A stretch of 64,000 nt of DNA from Chitinophagaceae bacterium (GCA_019638615.1 JAHBTL010000025.1:42913-106912), one strand, 5' to 3'. Numbered from the stretch's first letter, positions 34,694-44,763 are shown. Made by a program: numbers and translations. The notes: generated by a model not told the origin, from the letters alone.

Positions 34694-36796
34694 TCAATCA
34701 AGCGCACGTACTTTAAAATAGTCCAGCCCCAGGCTACAGCCTTTTATGCGGGTTGTTTTAACAGGTATTATGTCCAACTGAATATTAAACTCATTATTTA
34801 ATGGATCATACACGCCCAGAGAGACAGGAATCTTTCCTGTTATATTATCGTTCGATAGATCTATCGGCCCTCCCGCTTTTATTCCATTTACATATACCTG
34901 TACCATGCAAAAAGAATGTTGCGATACAAAAGCCAATAATAATTCCGATCTTTTGAATTGTTCCGTTAGTGTAAACACAACCGATCCTCCTGCTTTACCT
35001 GAACTGATTAAAAAATAATCTCCCCTGTTGAAAATGTTTGTTCCGGCAGCTTCCGGCGCTTTTTTAACTACAAAGGAAGCTTCACCGGAAATGGCTTTCA
35101 TTCTTATAGTTTGCACCTCAATGGCGCCTTTTATACCACTATATAATTTTTTCGCATCAATAGCCATACTGTCTATTTGTTGTAGTGTTATTAAGGGCTT
35201 CAATGCCTCAGCAGGCAATGCTGGCCTGTTATGAACAACCCCTGGTGCGCCATACCAAAATACAACAGCGGAAAAGTCAAGAAAATCCCACGGATTCCGG
35301 ATCTGCGTACCTGGCGAAGCTTCCATATCAAACACCAGCCCTTTTTGAAAAGGTATCGCGTCAAGCGCACGAACCCGGGTGCAAATATTGAACCCTCTTG
35401 CTCCTCTTCTTCCGCTGGTAACCGATCCTACTTCTATATTTGCGAGGAAGGGATGAGAAAAGATATCATCCTTTCCGGGATTCTCTCCTCCTGCCCAGCC
35501 ATAATAATCTTCTGTTCCTGTACCAAAATGGCCCGGAAACTGCCTGTCCCGGTCTTCGTCTATATATATTTTTTCATCTCCTTCACCCCACCACCCTTCA
35601 TCAGGATTGATCACCGTAAGCTGGTCTCCCACTATCACCCCCTTACCCTTTATATCAATAAAATTCCAGTCCCTGAAAATATTGCCGGGCAACAGTTCAT
35701 TACTCCTCCAGTTAGCATGAAAGTGCATGGACCTTTCATCCCAGTCCCACCCGCTGTATTTCAATCGAAAGTTCTTTACATTAAAATTTTCCTCTCCTAT
35801 ATTCTTCAGTGCCAAAACGGCCGACTTTTCAAATGGCATTACCCAGGTACAGCTCATTTGCCCCATTGCATTAACCGTACGTGTAAATGTTTGAAAAGGC
35901 CGGACTGCGCCGGAGCCACTGAAAAAATCTCCAAGCGGAACCCACACTGTTTCTTTTCCATCAAACGAGGCGGTCACTATTATGGAACGTAGTAATTGCG
36001 GATGCTGCTGAAGTTGCTGCGGATCAAATTCAATACTGAACTCCCTGATAGCTGCCGTTCTTTGAACAATGAGCGGCATCTCCCAACCTGGCTTCAATAT
36101 GCCATTCATCTGCCTGGAAACAAGTGAAGTGTTTTGCGCAAGAACAGTATGCAGCGACCTGCTTACACTGTCCATTACAGGAAGGCTTGACCGAAGCTGC
36201 TGTATGCTGAAACGCTTCACACTTGTTCCGGGCGCATACCCACGGTAGTTAATAATATGATAGAATGGTTTTTTGTTAAAAGTGACCTTGCAGCTTTTGG
36301 CAAAAGGAACGGGCATATAACCGTCTCCCGCCCTTGCCGTTCTCCGGGCAAAAGGATCAGGAAACGATCCCCTGCCGGTGATCAGCTTAAAATAGTTCTC
36401 GCTGATGGCGGGTACTGTATCTCCGTCAATGTAGATATGAATGTCCGGGCCTTCCAGATCATCCAGCCCTCCATGATAAAAATACGGCGCCCACATGCGT
36501 GTAATAGCACCCGGCCCTTCATGCTCCATTACTACCCATTCTTTCCGACCGTTCTTTTCTTCCGTGCGTATAAAGCCTGTACCATCGCTATCGGCATACC
36601 AGCCTGCTGAGTCCTTCGTAACCGAAGCCCTGTTGTAACTGCTCGATTGCAAAGACTGGTAGACCGGCTCCGGAAATCTTGCCAGGGCCGACCTGTCTGC
36701 CATTTCTCTCAGCAGAGATTCTATGCTTACCTGTGCCGTAACAATGTTATCGAATACGATTGTCAATACCAGGGAAAGTAAACACCGGGTTACCAT
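34694..36796 (-). CDS. GH172 (DUF2961) glycoside hydrolase
   Basis: A 700-residue exported protein (signal 1-21, ending VTAQ). DUF2961 landmarks are present: SSYNRASVTKD, WVVMEHEGPGAITRMWAPYF, IHIYIDGD, and FGTGTEDYYGWA with Glu429, followed by RGARGFNICTRVRALDAIPF. The DUF2961 family is now GH172, with alpha-D-fructofuranosidase/arabinofuranosidase-type activities reported. A C-terminal beta-domain (about 600-700) may aid oligomerisation. It is the last gene of the 34.7-53.4 kb PUL, 50 bases after the TIM-barrel hydrolase. The exact substrate cannot be told from sequence; fungal, plant or mycobacterial furanosides are possible. Confidence 0.87.
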   Translation of the reverse strand: MVTRCLLSLVLTIVFDNIVTAQVSIESLLREMADRSALARFPEPVYQSLQSSSYNRASVTKDSAGWYADSDGTGFIRTEEKNGRKEWVVMEHEGPGAITRMWAPYFYHGGLDDLEGPDIHIYIDGDTVPAISENYFKLITGRGSFPDPFARRTARAGDGYMPVPFAKSCKVTFNKKPFYHIINYRGYAPGTSVKRFSIQQLRSSLPVMDSVSRSLHTVLAQNTSLVSRQMNGILKPGWEMPLIVQRTAAIREFSIEFDPQQLQQHPQLLRSIIVTASFDGKETVWVPLGDFFSGSGAVRPFQTFTRTVNAMGQMSCTWVMPFEKSAVLALKNIGEENFNVKNFRLKYSGWDWDERSMHFHANWRSNELLPGNIFRDWNFIDIKGKGVIVGDQLTVINPDEGWWGEGDEKIYIDEDRDRQFPGHFGTGTEDYYGWAGGENPGKDDIFSHPFLANIEVGSVTSGRRGARGFNICTRVRALDAIPFQKGLVFDMEASPGTQIRNPWDFLDFSAVVFWYGAPGVVHNRPALPAEALKPLITLQQIDSMAIDAKKLYSGIKGAIEVQTIRMKAISGEASFVVKKAPEAAGTNIFNRGDYFLISSGKAGGSVVFTLTEQFKRSELLLAFVSQHSFCMVQVYVNGIKAGGPIDLSNDNITGKIPVSLGVYDPLNNEFNIQLDIIPVKTTRIKGCSLGLDYFKVRALD

Positions 36797-36846
36797 CGGG
36801 AAAAAGCTTATTAAATGAGCGATATGTTTTCTTTTGTTACTCTTCC

Positions 36847-39297
36847 TTACCTGGCCGCGCTGATACGTTCCGCTTTTCCAACCGTTTTGAATTCAATCTT
36901 CACCGCAGGTGATTGTTCGCCGGATATTATACCCTCTATTAAGATCTTATTGGCTCCTGTTGCCACAACAGGTAGCTGTTGCACAGCGATCTCTTTGATC
37001 GTATGCCATTCGTGATCATATAGTATTACCTGCTTCCCGTTACATACCAGCCACTGCCCTTTTGCAACGGTAAATGGTATTTCAAGCTTAGCATAATTGT
37101 TTATTTCTACAGAAGGCTGTTCCCACGAAGCAGAGGAGGGTCCGCCGGTAATATGCGCGACAAATTGCAATGGCTGTTCGTCGAACGGGTTATTGAAGCT
37201 GTAGTCGGAATAAACAGGTTCACCCGGTTGCCTGATCTTTTGCTGGTGTTGTATAACAACATTATTAACCGGGAAAAGATCCCAGTTGCGGTCATCCACT
37301 TTTGAAAGGTGAAACTCTTTATTGATATCCCTGAGTGCATCTTTTTGCGTGGATTGAAATGCTCCCGACAATCTTGCCTTTTCCCATTCCGCAACGGTTT
37401 GAAGCAGCAGATCCATCCGGCCATGTTTTTTCAACTCGGCTAACGAAGTAGACAACGCGAAACCGGCATCGAACCCGGCAGCCCTCGCCAGCAGCCATTC
37501 AATATCTTCCAGGGTGGTTGTGCTTCCCAACTGGAACCATCCCAGCATGCGGGGCATTAAATTCCTGTAATAATAATCCTGGTTCTTCAGCCTGTATTGC
37601 GTCTGGCTTTCCCGGAAACCTGCGTACCAGGGTTCGCCCCAGTTCATCCTGGTAAATATATGCCAGAAAAAATGTCCCGGTCCGCTGGCATCATTGATCA
37701 CCTTCCCTTTTAATGCAGGCTTCAGCAGATCGTACCATTTTTTCACAAACAACTGCGTGGCATACTGTCCCATGCCGGTAGACCAACTGCCCTCCAGCCC
37801 GTCAAACGATATTTGTTGTAAATCCGTTTCATTAAACAACCTGGCAATATTGGCTGTAATCTCATCCTGCAGCTCCATATCGGGCAAAAAAACTTTGTAC
37901 CCGTGATCCATCAGCTTCGCAATGGTATCGCCCTGCTGATGACTTTGCGCTTTCGTTCCAAACGCCCCACGCACGCAATCCAAAAGCTGCCAGGGCACGG
38001 TTTGCGATACATCACGGTACCGGATCAGCTCGCTGCCCAGCATCACCGTTTTAAGATTGTTGTTTTTCATCTGGTTAAAAAAATCCGGGGATGCAATGGA
38101 TATAACAGTTGCTTTTTCATCAACCGGTGAAGTAATAATGCCTGAACCTACTTTTGCCAGGCGTTTATCAGGCACAGGCGTAACAAAAGGATCGTTGGTG
38201 GTAATGAAAGAAGACAATGTATGCACACCCAGCCCTATACCTTTTTTGGCTGCAATGTCCACACAACGCTTCATGCTTTTCCGTTCGTCGGGAAATTGTT
38301 TTTTATTCAGCCCAAAATGCCCCCATGTTTCAAAGGGACCGGGGTGATACAAATATTTCAGCCCCGCTTTTTGCGTAAGCTCAAGGGCTTCCTCTATCGT
38401 TTGCTCACCAAACCCCATGATCAGGTAAGAAGAGGTTGCCAGCGGCGATCTTTTAGCCCATACTCCATTAATAGTGGGATGCGGAAGATTTTCCTGCAGC
38501 TCGATCTTTTCGATCACAGAAAGCAATTGTTCCTGCGGCGCCCCCCACAAAGCGATCTTAGAGCCAATCACACCGCCATCCTGCGGATACGCGGGAACTA
38601 CATATTTGTCATGCCCCCAGTTTTCAACAACGCGTTGTTTATAACGGTTACGGCTATACGCCTGGATGATGCTTCCAAAACCTGTAAGCTTTGCTGTTTG
38701 TCCGCGGTATAATACTTTATGCTCAGGAGAAATATCCTTCAGCCCGCTGCTTTCCGAAAAAATATCAAAAGAAGGCTCAATATCATTGTCTTCACTGGGA
38801 TAACCTCCCAGTGTTTTGATATTGAGCGCCTGCAACCCGATGCCGAATGCTTCGTCCCATACGGTTCCTACCGTTTCCCCGATTTGTTTTGTGATGATAG
38901 TAGGATAAGGTCCCCACACAATGTATTCCACCTCTTCATTGTTCCTGATATTTACTAATTCCAGCGTAACATAGTCCGGCTTTTCCACCACCTTAATATT
39001 TACTTCTCCTTTCCAGCCCGGGTAATTCAACACGATGATTTTTGACGCATTTTGCCAGCGCATCTTTTCAGGGTGGAGCAGTTTGCCGCCGGTAAAAACC
39101 GATAACAAAGGTGCAGGCTGGCCGGGAGCAAGGTATTCCTTACCGGCTTTATCTTTTAAGCCGGTAATATGCGCTTTTGCATCCAGCACCATAGTGAGCT
39201 GGCTGGTTTTGAAGCTAACCTGCGCGGCGGCGCTTCCAAAGCCAGTAACAACTATAACAACCAAAATGGCACGGAGTGGGATCATATATCTTTTCAT
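36847..39297 (-). CDS. Putative TIM-barrel glycosidase of unassigned family
   Basis: An 816-residue exported protein (signal 1-25, GSAAAQ). The N-terminal part (26-300) is a beta-sandwich with VEYIVWGPYPTIITKQIGET. The middle (about 300-620) looks like a TIM barrel: YLIMGFGEQTIEEALELTQ, GLKYLYHPGPFETWGHFG, GIGLGVHTLSSFITTNDPF and QISFDGLEGSWSTGMGQY, where Asp or Glu could be catalytic. A C-terminal domain includes a carbohydrate-binding-like stretch ending KIEFKTVG. I do not recognise a numbered GH family. Its place in a PUL between GH29 and GH172, and its signal peptide, support a periplasmic glycosidase. Neighbours are 36 and 50 bases away. Confidence 0.6.
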   Translation of the reverse strand: MKRYMIPLRAILVVIVVTGFGSAAAQVSFKTSQLTMVLDAKAHITGLKDKAGKEYLAPGQPAPLLSVFTGGKLLHPEKMRWQNASKIIVLNYPGWKGEVNIKVVEKPDYVTLELVNIRNNEEVEYIVWGPYPTIITKQIGETVGTVWDEAFGIGLQALNIKTLGGYPSEDNDIEPSFDIFSESSGLKDISPEHKVLYRGQTAKLTGFGSIIQAYSRNRYKQRVVENWGHDKYVVPAYPQDGGVIGSKIALWGAPQEQLLSVIEKIELQENLPHPTINGVWAKRSPLATSSYLIMGFGEQTIEEALELTQKAGLKYLYHPGPFETWGHFGLNKKQFPDERKSMKRCVDIAAKKGIGLGVHTLSSFITTNDPFVTPVPDKRLAKVGSGIITSPVDEKATVISIASPDFFNQMKNNNLKTVMLGSELIRYRDVSQTVPWQLLDCVRGAFGTKAQSHQQGDTIAKLMDHGYKVFLPDMELQDEITANIARLFNETDLQQISFDGLEGSWSTGMGQYATQLFVKKWYDLLKPALKGKVINDASGPGHFFWHIFTRMNWGEPWYAGFRESQTQYRLKNQDYYYRNLMPRMLGWFQLGSTTTLEDIEWLLARAAGFDAGFALSTSLAELKKHGRMDLLLQTVAEWEKARLSGAFQSTQKDALRDINKEFHLSKVDDRNWDLFPVNNVVIQHQQKIRQPGEPVYSDYSFNNPFDEQPLQFVAHITGGPSSASWEQPSVEINNYAKLEIPFTVAKGQWLVCNGKQVILYDHEWHTIKEIAVQQLPVVATGANKILIEGIISGEQSPAVKIEFKTVGKAERISAAR

Positions 39298-39333
39298 GAT
39301 AACATTATTGAAGCTGAAGTATCCGGCAAAAGT

Positions 39334-40695
39334 TTAGTACAACGAAAAAGCTTTGATATGAGGTGTTGCAGATGACTTAAGAATACGCAGGCGTATTTGC
39401 TGCGCCTGCATGTTCCGTACTTCGTGAATGCGTTTATGCCCCACCGATATCCCTTCAGCCACCGGCTTCCAGGCGCCGTTCATCAAAGCTTCTACCACGT
39501 ACTGGCGTATGCGCTCTCCTTTGGAGATGTCTTCCTGTATTACAATAAAATGCAGCGCTTTATCGGCATTGACTTTTAAAATAATTTCGTTTCCCGAACC
39601 AGGTACGCTTGCAACAGGCTTTTCAAACTGCCGGGCAAGCACGTCGCCAAACACTTTCAAACGGGCCACATCCGCTTCAGGAACCCTGCCGCTGGTATCT
39701 ACCACTATCCCAATGATCATATTCGCGTTGCGCCCTACACTGGTATTATAATTAGTAAGCAGTTGTTCTACCGACAATAGCTTCTGCCCATCCGCTTTCC
39801 AGAACCAACCACCCTGCCATCCGTTCCGCAGCGGAAAATCAGCTTCGCCCGGGCACCATATTTCCCCATCGGGGTCTCCATTCATATCACTTATTTTGAT
39901 AGTGCCTGTGGCAGAGCTGGTAGCCCGGGCACGACTCCAGTTAGGATAAGGCGCAACACCTTCCTCATTCCCCACCCAACGTATCAGGTTTTTGGCGTCT
40001 GCCGGCCCCTGGAAAACCACCGCGTCGGGCTGCCATTTTTTTAGCAGCGGAGCCAGGTCGGGACCACCCTCACTTACCGGCAATACGCCGCCATCAAACC
40101 ATATCTCGAACAATTTACCGTAATTGCTCCACAGTTCCGTAAGCTGCTGCACTACTATTTTGTTATATGCTTCCTGTGTAAAGGGACTGCCCGGCTGCAC
40201 CTTGCCCGGATTGTCAACATAACAGTAACCGTTAGCCGAAGCGCTTGCGTAAATACCGGGCTTCAATCCATACTTTTTACAGGAGGCAATGAACTCGGCC
40301 ACAATATCCCCTTTGCCATCTTTCCACGGACTATGCTTAACACTATATTCATGGGCCGCTGTTGGCCACAAACTAAACCCCGAGCAATGCTTGGCAACCA
40401 GCACCGCGTATTTCGCACCGGCCGCTTTAGCAGCCTGTATCCACTGGTCAGTATTCAACTGAGACGGATTGAAAACAGAAGCAGGAGGATGCGAGCCCCA
40501 TTTCCGCCAATTATAATCCGGCACATAATTCACTACATCAAAATGAAACATGGCACCAATTTCTGTCTGAGCCCATTCTACCTGCGCTTTGTTGGGCACT
40601 ACCTGATCGCCTGTTTTCGTTTGAGCCGCCACAGTCAGGCTGGTCATAAAAAACAACACGAAAAAGGAAATGGTCCGGAGTACAGAAAATTTCAT
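39334..40695 (-). CDS. GH29 alpha-L-fucosidase
   Basis: A 453-residue exported protein (signal 1-24, TVAAQ). The barrel shows GAMFHFDVVNYVPDYNWRKW, YAVLVAKHCSGFSLWPT, AHEYSVKHSPWKDGKGDIV and FEIWFDGGVLP, where Asp201 is the expected retaining nucleophile. A short C-terminal beta-sandwich follows (from about 355). GH29 enzymes cleave alpha-1,2/1,3/1,4/1,6-linked L-fucose; the short length and lack of an extra C-terminal domain do not decide between subfamilies A and B. It lies downstream of a strong terminator at 40765-40800, so it may depend on read-through or an own promoter. Confidence 0.92.
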   Translation of the reverse strand: MKFSVLRTISFFVLFFMTSLTVAAQTKTGDQVVPNKAQVEWAQTEIGAMFHFDVVNYVPDYNWRKWGSHPPASVFNPSQLNTDQWIQAAKAAGAKYAVLVAKHCSGFSLWPTAAHEYSVKHSPWKDGKGDIVAEFIASCKKYGLKPGIYASASANGYCYVDNPGKVQPGSPFTQEAYNKIVVQQLTELWSNYGKLFEIWFDGGVLPVSEGGPDLAPLLKKWQPDAVVFQGPADAKNLIRWVGNEEGVAPYPNWSRARATSSATGTIKISDMNGDPDGEIWCPGEADFPLRNGWQGGWFWKADGQKLLSVEQLLTNYNTSVGRNANMIIGIVVDTSGRVPEADVARLKVFGDVLARQFEKPVASVPGSGNEIILKVNADKALHFIVIQEDISKGERIRQYVVEALMNGAWKPVAEGISVGHKRIHEVRNMQAQQIRLRILKSSATPHIKAFSLY

Positions 40696-40764
40696 ATCAG
40701 TATATTTTTGTTGATTGATTCCAATATTAAGCCAACCCTATTGATCTTTAAAATATTATGTTAC

Positions 40765-40800
40765 ATAAAAAACCGGCCTGGCATCGAAACGCAGGCCGGC
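40765..40800 (-). terminator. Terminator after the DUF6067-like gene
   Basis: On the minus strand CCGGCCTG ... CAGGCCGG forms an 8-bp G/C stem (9 with the outer GC) followed by TTTTTT. It separates the DUF6067-like gene from the GH29 gene inside the PUL. Confidence 0.85.
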
Positions 40801-40868
40801 GTCAATTATACACTCAAAACCAACTGCCCGATTTTACTTAATAATGATAACACCCCTACTGCCACCTG

Positions 40869-43493
40869 TTATTTATTTTCAGCTATCACGATCATATACC
40901 CTTTACCAGCCGGTATGCTTAAAGCGCTTAAAGACTGCAGTGGCTGCTCATCCTGGAAGTTTTTGATGAAAGGAATGCTGATGCTGCATGTAGACGCATT
41001 ATAGCCCAGCGCATCCCAATCTACGGCTATTGAAGCCGGCTGATCTTCTTTACTCCAGTTAGCTACGGCAATAATGCTTTCTTTCTTCCCTTTAAATACA
41101 GAAGCCGCTACCATTTTATTGCCGGTTGTAACCGGGCAGTTCTTCTCCCAGTAGCCAACAAGTTCTTTTTCTGCAAATGAAAACTGATCCCAGAATTTCC
41201 ATAGCTCATCGGGAGGATTGTTGCCCCACCCTGTCCGGTTGGTAATGCCATATACCATACCTCTCCACGGATTGCCCCCGCCCTCGAGCATCTGCCCCGG
41301 TAAGCCAAAGGGAATACCCGATACTTCTATCAGCCAATGATCAGGCATCCTGTTATAATCGCGTCCCTCCCCGATCCACACCAGGTCGAGGTAAGGAAGC
41401 AGGTCCATATACAAATTCAGGCAACTGGCATACCCGGCCCAACTGTTAAAGTGGTTCCAGCTATGCAGGTCAATTCTTCCATTGGGCCGGTACCGATCAA
41501 TCAGTTTTCGCCCTCGCCTCAATGTAAAGCGGTCTAATGCCGCGTCATCAATGTACATTCCATCTATCTTCAAATTTTTCAGCATCCAGTCCAGTCCGCC
41601 AATATAAAAATTATTCAACCTGCTGCTGGGGGTGGTAATAACAGAAAGGTCTATAGCTCCTCTGAACTTTCCTTCTTTTACCGGGTTATACCAGGCGGGT
41701 ATATACTTCTCCCTTAAATTTTTGATCAGCCACTCATTGGGTCCTTTTGGATGCAATGCCTCCGTACGGCTGGCATTTCCCGGCCCGGGGTATAACAGCT
41801 CTCCGTTCAAACTGTAAAATGCCTGGAACTCCGGAATATTTTTGGTGAGCTCACGGGTGGTGTAATACAATTTCAATCTTACACTGTCTGCATGGGCACG
41901 TTCTACCAACTGCTTAAGCTCCGTCACATTTTCATCAAGATAGGGATAGTTGATAAACGGGTATATATCTTCGGCATGATGGATATTAATGATATTTGCC
42001 CCGGATTGTTTTGCCTTTTCAATTTTAGAAAAAGTATTGGTACCGCCGCCATGAAAATACCTGTCGCCGTATTTCAATTCGTTGCTGATCGTTTTAAAAG
42101 GCGTAACCAGCAGTTCAAAATCATAATGCAATATGTTGCCGGCCTGCATGCTGCGATTTCCCGAATAAGCGTTTATCAATACGGAAGTATCCTTCTCACT
42201 TACCTGTACGCCTCCCTTATTATCATTGCCCCACGACGGAGGAAGATGCAAGGGACCAAAAGCATAATAGATGTTCACTAACGGTAAAGTATAGTTGTTT
42301 GATTTTAACTTAAGCCGTAGTCCGCCATTTACCGCGCCCAACCATAAGGCATCCTGGTTCCTGGTGGTGTCCCATTTCCATTGCCATGATGGCGGACGGA
42401 AACCACCTTCATGGTTCAGCCCCATCATATACTCAGCTTTCGTTTTGTTAACGGGTACTTCTAACCGGATATCTTTCAGCTTCAACGGCTTTAAAGCTTT
42501 TAATGCCAGCTTATAATCTACAAAACCATCAAACTCCAATCGCCCCGAACAAGCCAATTCACATTCAGCAGCCGTATTCTTCACTTTCCACGCCACCGCG
42601 CCGGGCAACTCTTCTGTAAATTCAATGCCGCCGGGTTGCAGCGATACGATCGCTCCATCCTCTTTTTCTATTACAAAGCGAAAAGCGTTGCTGAGGATGG
42701 ATGTGCCTTGTTGCGATATATGCTGATTGGATGCCGTGAAATAGCTCTTGATATCTGCCGGCAATCCATTGGGAGCTATTTCTATTGTCCGTCCAAGTAT
42801 TTGCAAAACATTCCCTGCACGTACTACAGGCTGATACCCTTTGGTAACCGAATCGTTAATGCCTAAGGTATTGTTCAGCCAATACATCCTCGACAGGCGC
42901 TTACCTTCATTAACACCATGGTCCGCCACATAACTGCCGTCTGCATTCAGTTGTATTCTGAGCGTTTGGGATTTGTTGTTAGCCGTAACCGTTACGGTGC
43001 CGCTGTAGATTCCTTTAGAAACCCCCGAAAGATCTACACCTATCCACAGCGGTTGCACTTTACCGGGTTGAACGGTTACTTTTTTTGTAAACGGCTTACC
43101 GAGATAATTGATCCCTCCCGTATTAAAGCATGTTATTTGCCCGGAAGGGATTGTTTTTCCGTCTGTTGTTTTCATATCGGAAAAACGGATCTTCACATCC
43201 TTCAGTTCGCTTTTTACAGCCCATACTCCTACCTGGTAAACAAAATATTCGCCGGGCTGGCACTGCATTCCAAAACCACTTTTTGAATGATCTTTTTGCA
43301 ACCAGCTCGCCAGCAAAGAATCATTCCATTTAAGCGGCATTTCCCTTGTTTCTGGAAAAATATAAAAGGGCTGCTTTGCAATTGCAGGAAACCGGCCGGC
43401 AGCGGAAGCCATTGAAATATAATGGCTGTCGCTTGTTTGCCCGTAAGTATTTACTACAAACAAAATCAATATCCAAAAAACAATATTTTTCAT
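40869..43493 (-). CDS. DUF6067-type putative glycoside hydrolase
   Basis: The start at ATG 43493 gives 874 residues with a clean signal peptide (MKNIVFWILILFVVNTYGQ). An N-terminal beta-sandwich region (to about 400) contains YMMGLNHEGGFRPPSWQW and ALWLGAVNGGLRLKL, which I associate with DUF6067/GH123-like proteins. The barrel (about 480-780) has GGTNTFSKIEKAKQSGANII, IHHAEDIYPFINYPYLDENV and LKIDGMYIDDAALDRF, plus WIGEGRDYNRMPDHWLIE; the Asp pair in YIDDAAL and Glu in IGEGRD are candidate catalytic residues. A short C-terminal beta-domain closes it. Probably periplasmic glycan hydrolysis; substrate unknown. It lies 107 bases after the GH29-like gene. Confidence 0.7.
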   Translation of the reverse strand: MKNIVFWILILFVVNTYGQTSDSHYISMASAAGRFPAIAKQPFYIFPETREMPLKWNDSLLASWLQKDHSKSGFGMQCQPGEYFVYQVGVWAVKSELKDVKIRFSDMKTTDGKTIPSGQITCFNTGGINYLGKPFTKKVTVQPGKVQPLWIGVDLSGVSKGIYSGTVTVTANNKSQTLRIQLNADGSYVADHGVNEGKRLSRMYWLNNTLGINDSVTKGYQPVVRAGNVLQILGRTIEIAPNGLPADIKSYFTASNQHISQQGTSILSNAFRFVIEKEDGAIVSLQPGGIEFTEELPGAVAWKVKNTAAECELACSGRLEFDGFVDYKLALKALKPLKLKDIRLEVPVNKTKAEYMMGLNHEGGFRPPSWQWKWDTTRNQDALWLGAVNGGLRLKLKSNNYTLPLVNIYYAFGPLHLPPSWGNDNKGGVQVSEKDTSVLINAYSGNRSMQAGNILHYDFELLVTPFKTISNELKYGDRYFHGGGTNTFSKIEKAKQSGANIINIHHAEDIYPFINYPYLDENVTELKQLVERAHADSVRLKLYYTTRELTKNIPEFQAFYSLNGELLYPGPGNASRTEALHPKGPNEWLIKNLREKYIPAWYNPVKEGKFRGAIDLSVITTPSSRLNNFYIGGLDWMLKNLKIDGMYIDDAALDRFTLRRGRKLIDRYRPNGRIDLHSWNHFNSWAGYASCLNLYMDLLPYLDLVWIGEGRDYNRMPDHWLIEVSGIPFGLPGQMLEGGGNPWRGMVYGITNRTGWGNNPPDELWKFWDQFSFAEKELVGYWEKNCPVTTGNKMVAASVFKGKKESIIAVANWSKEDQPASIAVDWDALGYNASTCSISIPFIKNFQDEQPLQSLSALSIPAGKGYMIVIAENK

Positions 43494-43600
43494 TTTTACA
43501 TGCATAAAACCGTTCTCAATAAATCAAACTTTTTAATGGCAACCATACAGTGAAGTACAATAAATTTATTTATATATTTTATTGTTTTGACAGAATTATT

Positions 43601-44671
43601 TTATTTTAAGCGACGTGAAATACCTTGCAAACATTCAAGATGAGAATTTTCTATTGTGCCATCTCTAAACAGGCATACGTCAATACTTACCACACCTCCA
43701 ACCGCATTACATTTTCGAATATAATCGCTCATAAAATCCGGGCTAAATCTTAAACCAGGGGCGCACCATTCATTTCCCAGGTAGGAAAGAATATGCCACT
43801 GTACTCCATCCCGCCAGCGCGTTAATGGTATTTCCCCAAACTTATGCTGTTCGCCGGTAGTATAATCATCTTCCTTTGTAGACGAATTAGAAGTTGTCAT
43901 TTTAGGATTGTTCAGTGCAATGATCCTTTTTGCATTGCCAGTACGCAATCCCTTAGCAAGAATTGACCATTTTTTTTCGTTGTACCCAAAATAGTCATAA
44001 CAGCCGTCTACCCACCACCCCAACACCTTGTCTTTGTAGCGTTCGCCATATTCTGCCACAACATCCGCCCATTTTTGTACATATGCTTCCGATACTTTTT
44101 CAGTATAATCCATAGCCTTAGCTGCTTTTTCGTCCTGGCGCGGGCCATCACCGGTCCAGTATAACATCAACTTAATACCGCGTTTGTTTAGCGACGCATA
44201 CAAATCTTCCACCAGGTCGCGTGTAGAACAAGCTTCTCCGGGTTTATACCCCGTTAACCGGTCATAAGTTTTGTTAGGCGCTATCATATACCGGGTACGC
44301 TGCATCATGGTAAATATTACATAAGAAGCACCTGTTAGCTTTATTTGGTCAGCAAATTTTTCTGTATCAAATTCATCTACGCATTTATTCCAATCCGGAA
44401 CGCCATCCATATTATTAATACGATCTCCTATACATTGCACATCATACAGAAAATGCACAAAAACGCCCCAGCCTGCTGCTTTAAACCAATCCGTATTCCC
44501 AACTCTTTCGGCAGGAATACGACTTTGGAGTTCCGGGATGCTGTCACCAGCCCAACACTTTAAACTTGCTGATAGGTCGTTTGTTTTTACTGCATCGCCA
44601 TTTCGTTCCTTAGCGAGAAGAGCAAAAGAAAAAAACAATAAAAGAATCATTCCAGATGAACCGAAATTCAT
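43601..44671 (-). CDS. GH29-like alpha-L-fucosidase family protein
   Basis: A 356-residue protein with an N-terminal signal (MILLLFFSFALLA at 8-20). The barrel is short: WFKAAGWGVFVHFLYDVQCI, VDEFDTEKFADQIKLTGASYVIF, CSTRDLVEDLYASLNKRGIKLMLYW and VLGWWVDGCYDYFGY, where Asp222 aligns with the GH29 nucleophile position. It lacks a C-terminal beta-domain. The Trp/Gly-Val-Phe-xxHF motif is a variant of the usual FGxFIHW. Activity could be on fucose or a related sugar. It is the first enzyme gene after susCD, behind a hairpin at 44733-44763. Confidence 0.75.
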   Translation of the reverse strand: MNFGSSGMILLLFFSFALLAKERNGDAVKTNDLSASLKCWAGDSIPELQSRIPAERVGNTDWFKAAGWGVFVHFLYDVQCIGDRINNMDGVPDWNKCVDEFDTEKFADQIKLTGASYVIFTMMQRTRYMIAPNKTYDRLTGYKPGEACSTRDLVEDLYASLNKRGIKLMLYWTGDGPRQDEKAAKAMDYTEKVSEAYVQKWADVVAEYGERYKDKVLGWWVDGCYDYFGYNEKKWSILAKGLRTGNAKRIIALNNPKMTTSNSSTKEDDYTTGEQHKFGEIPLTRWRDGVQWHILSYLGNEWCAPGLRFSPDFMSDYIRKCNAVGGVVSIDVCLFRDGTIENSHLECLQGISRRLK

Positions 44672-44732
44672 ATTATCCTTAGTTTAGATTCAGTACCTTT
44701 TTCTTATTTAAATAGGCAGCTTCCAATAAGAA

Positions 44733-44763
44733 GGGAACACCTACCGACAGGTTAAGTGTTCCC
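44733..44763 (-). terminator. Hairpin between susD and the GH29-like gene
   Basis: GGGAACAC and GTGTTCCC form an 8-bp stem; on the minus strand it is followed by TTCTTATT, a weak T tract. Like the hairpin at 18104-18129 it separates susCD from the downstream enzyme genes and may reduce read-through. Confidence 0.5.
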
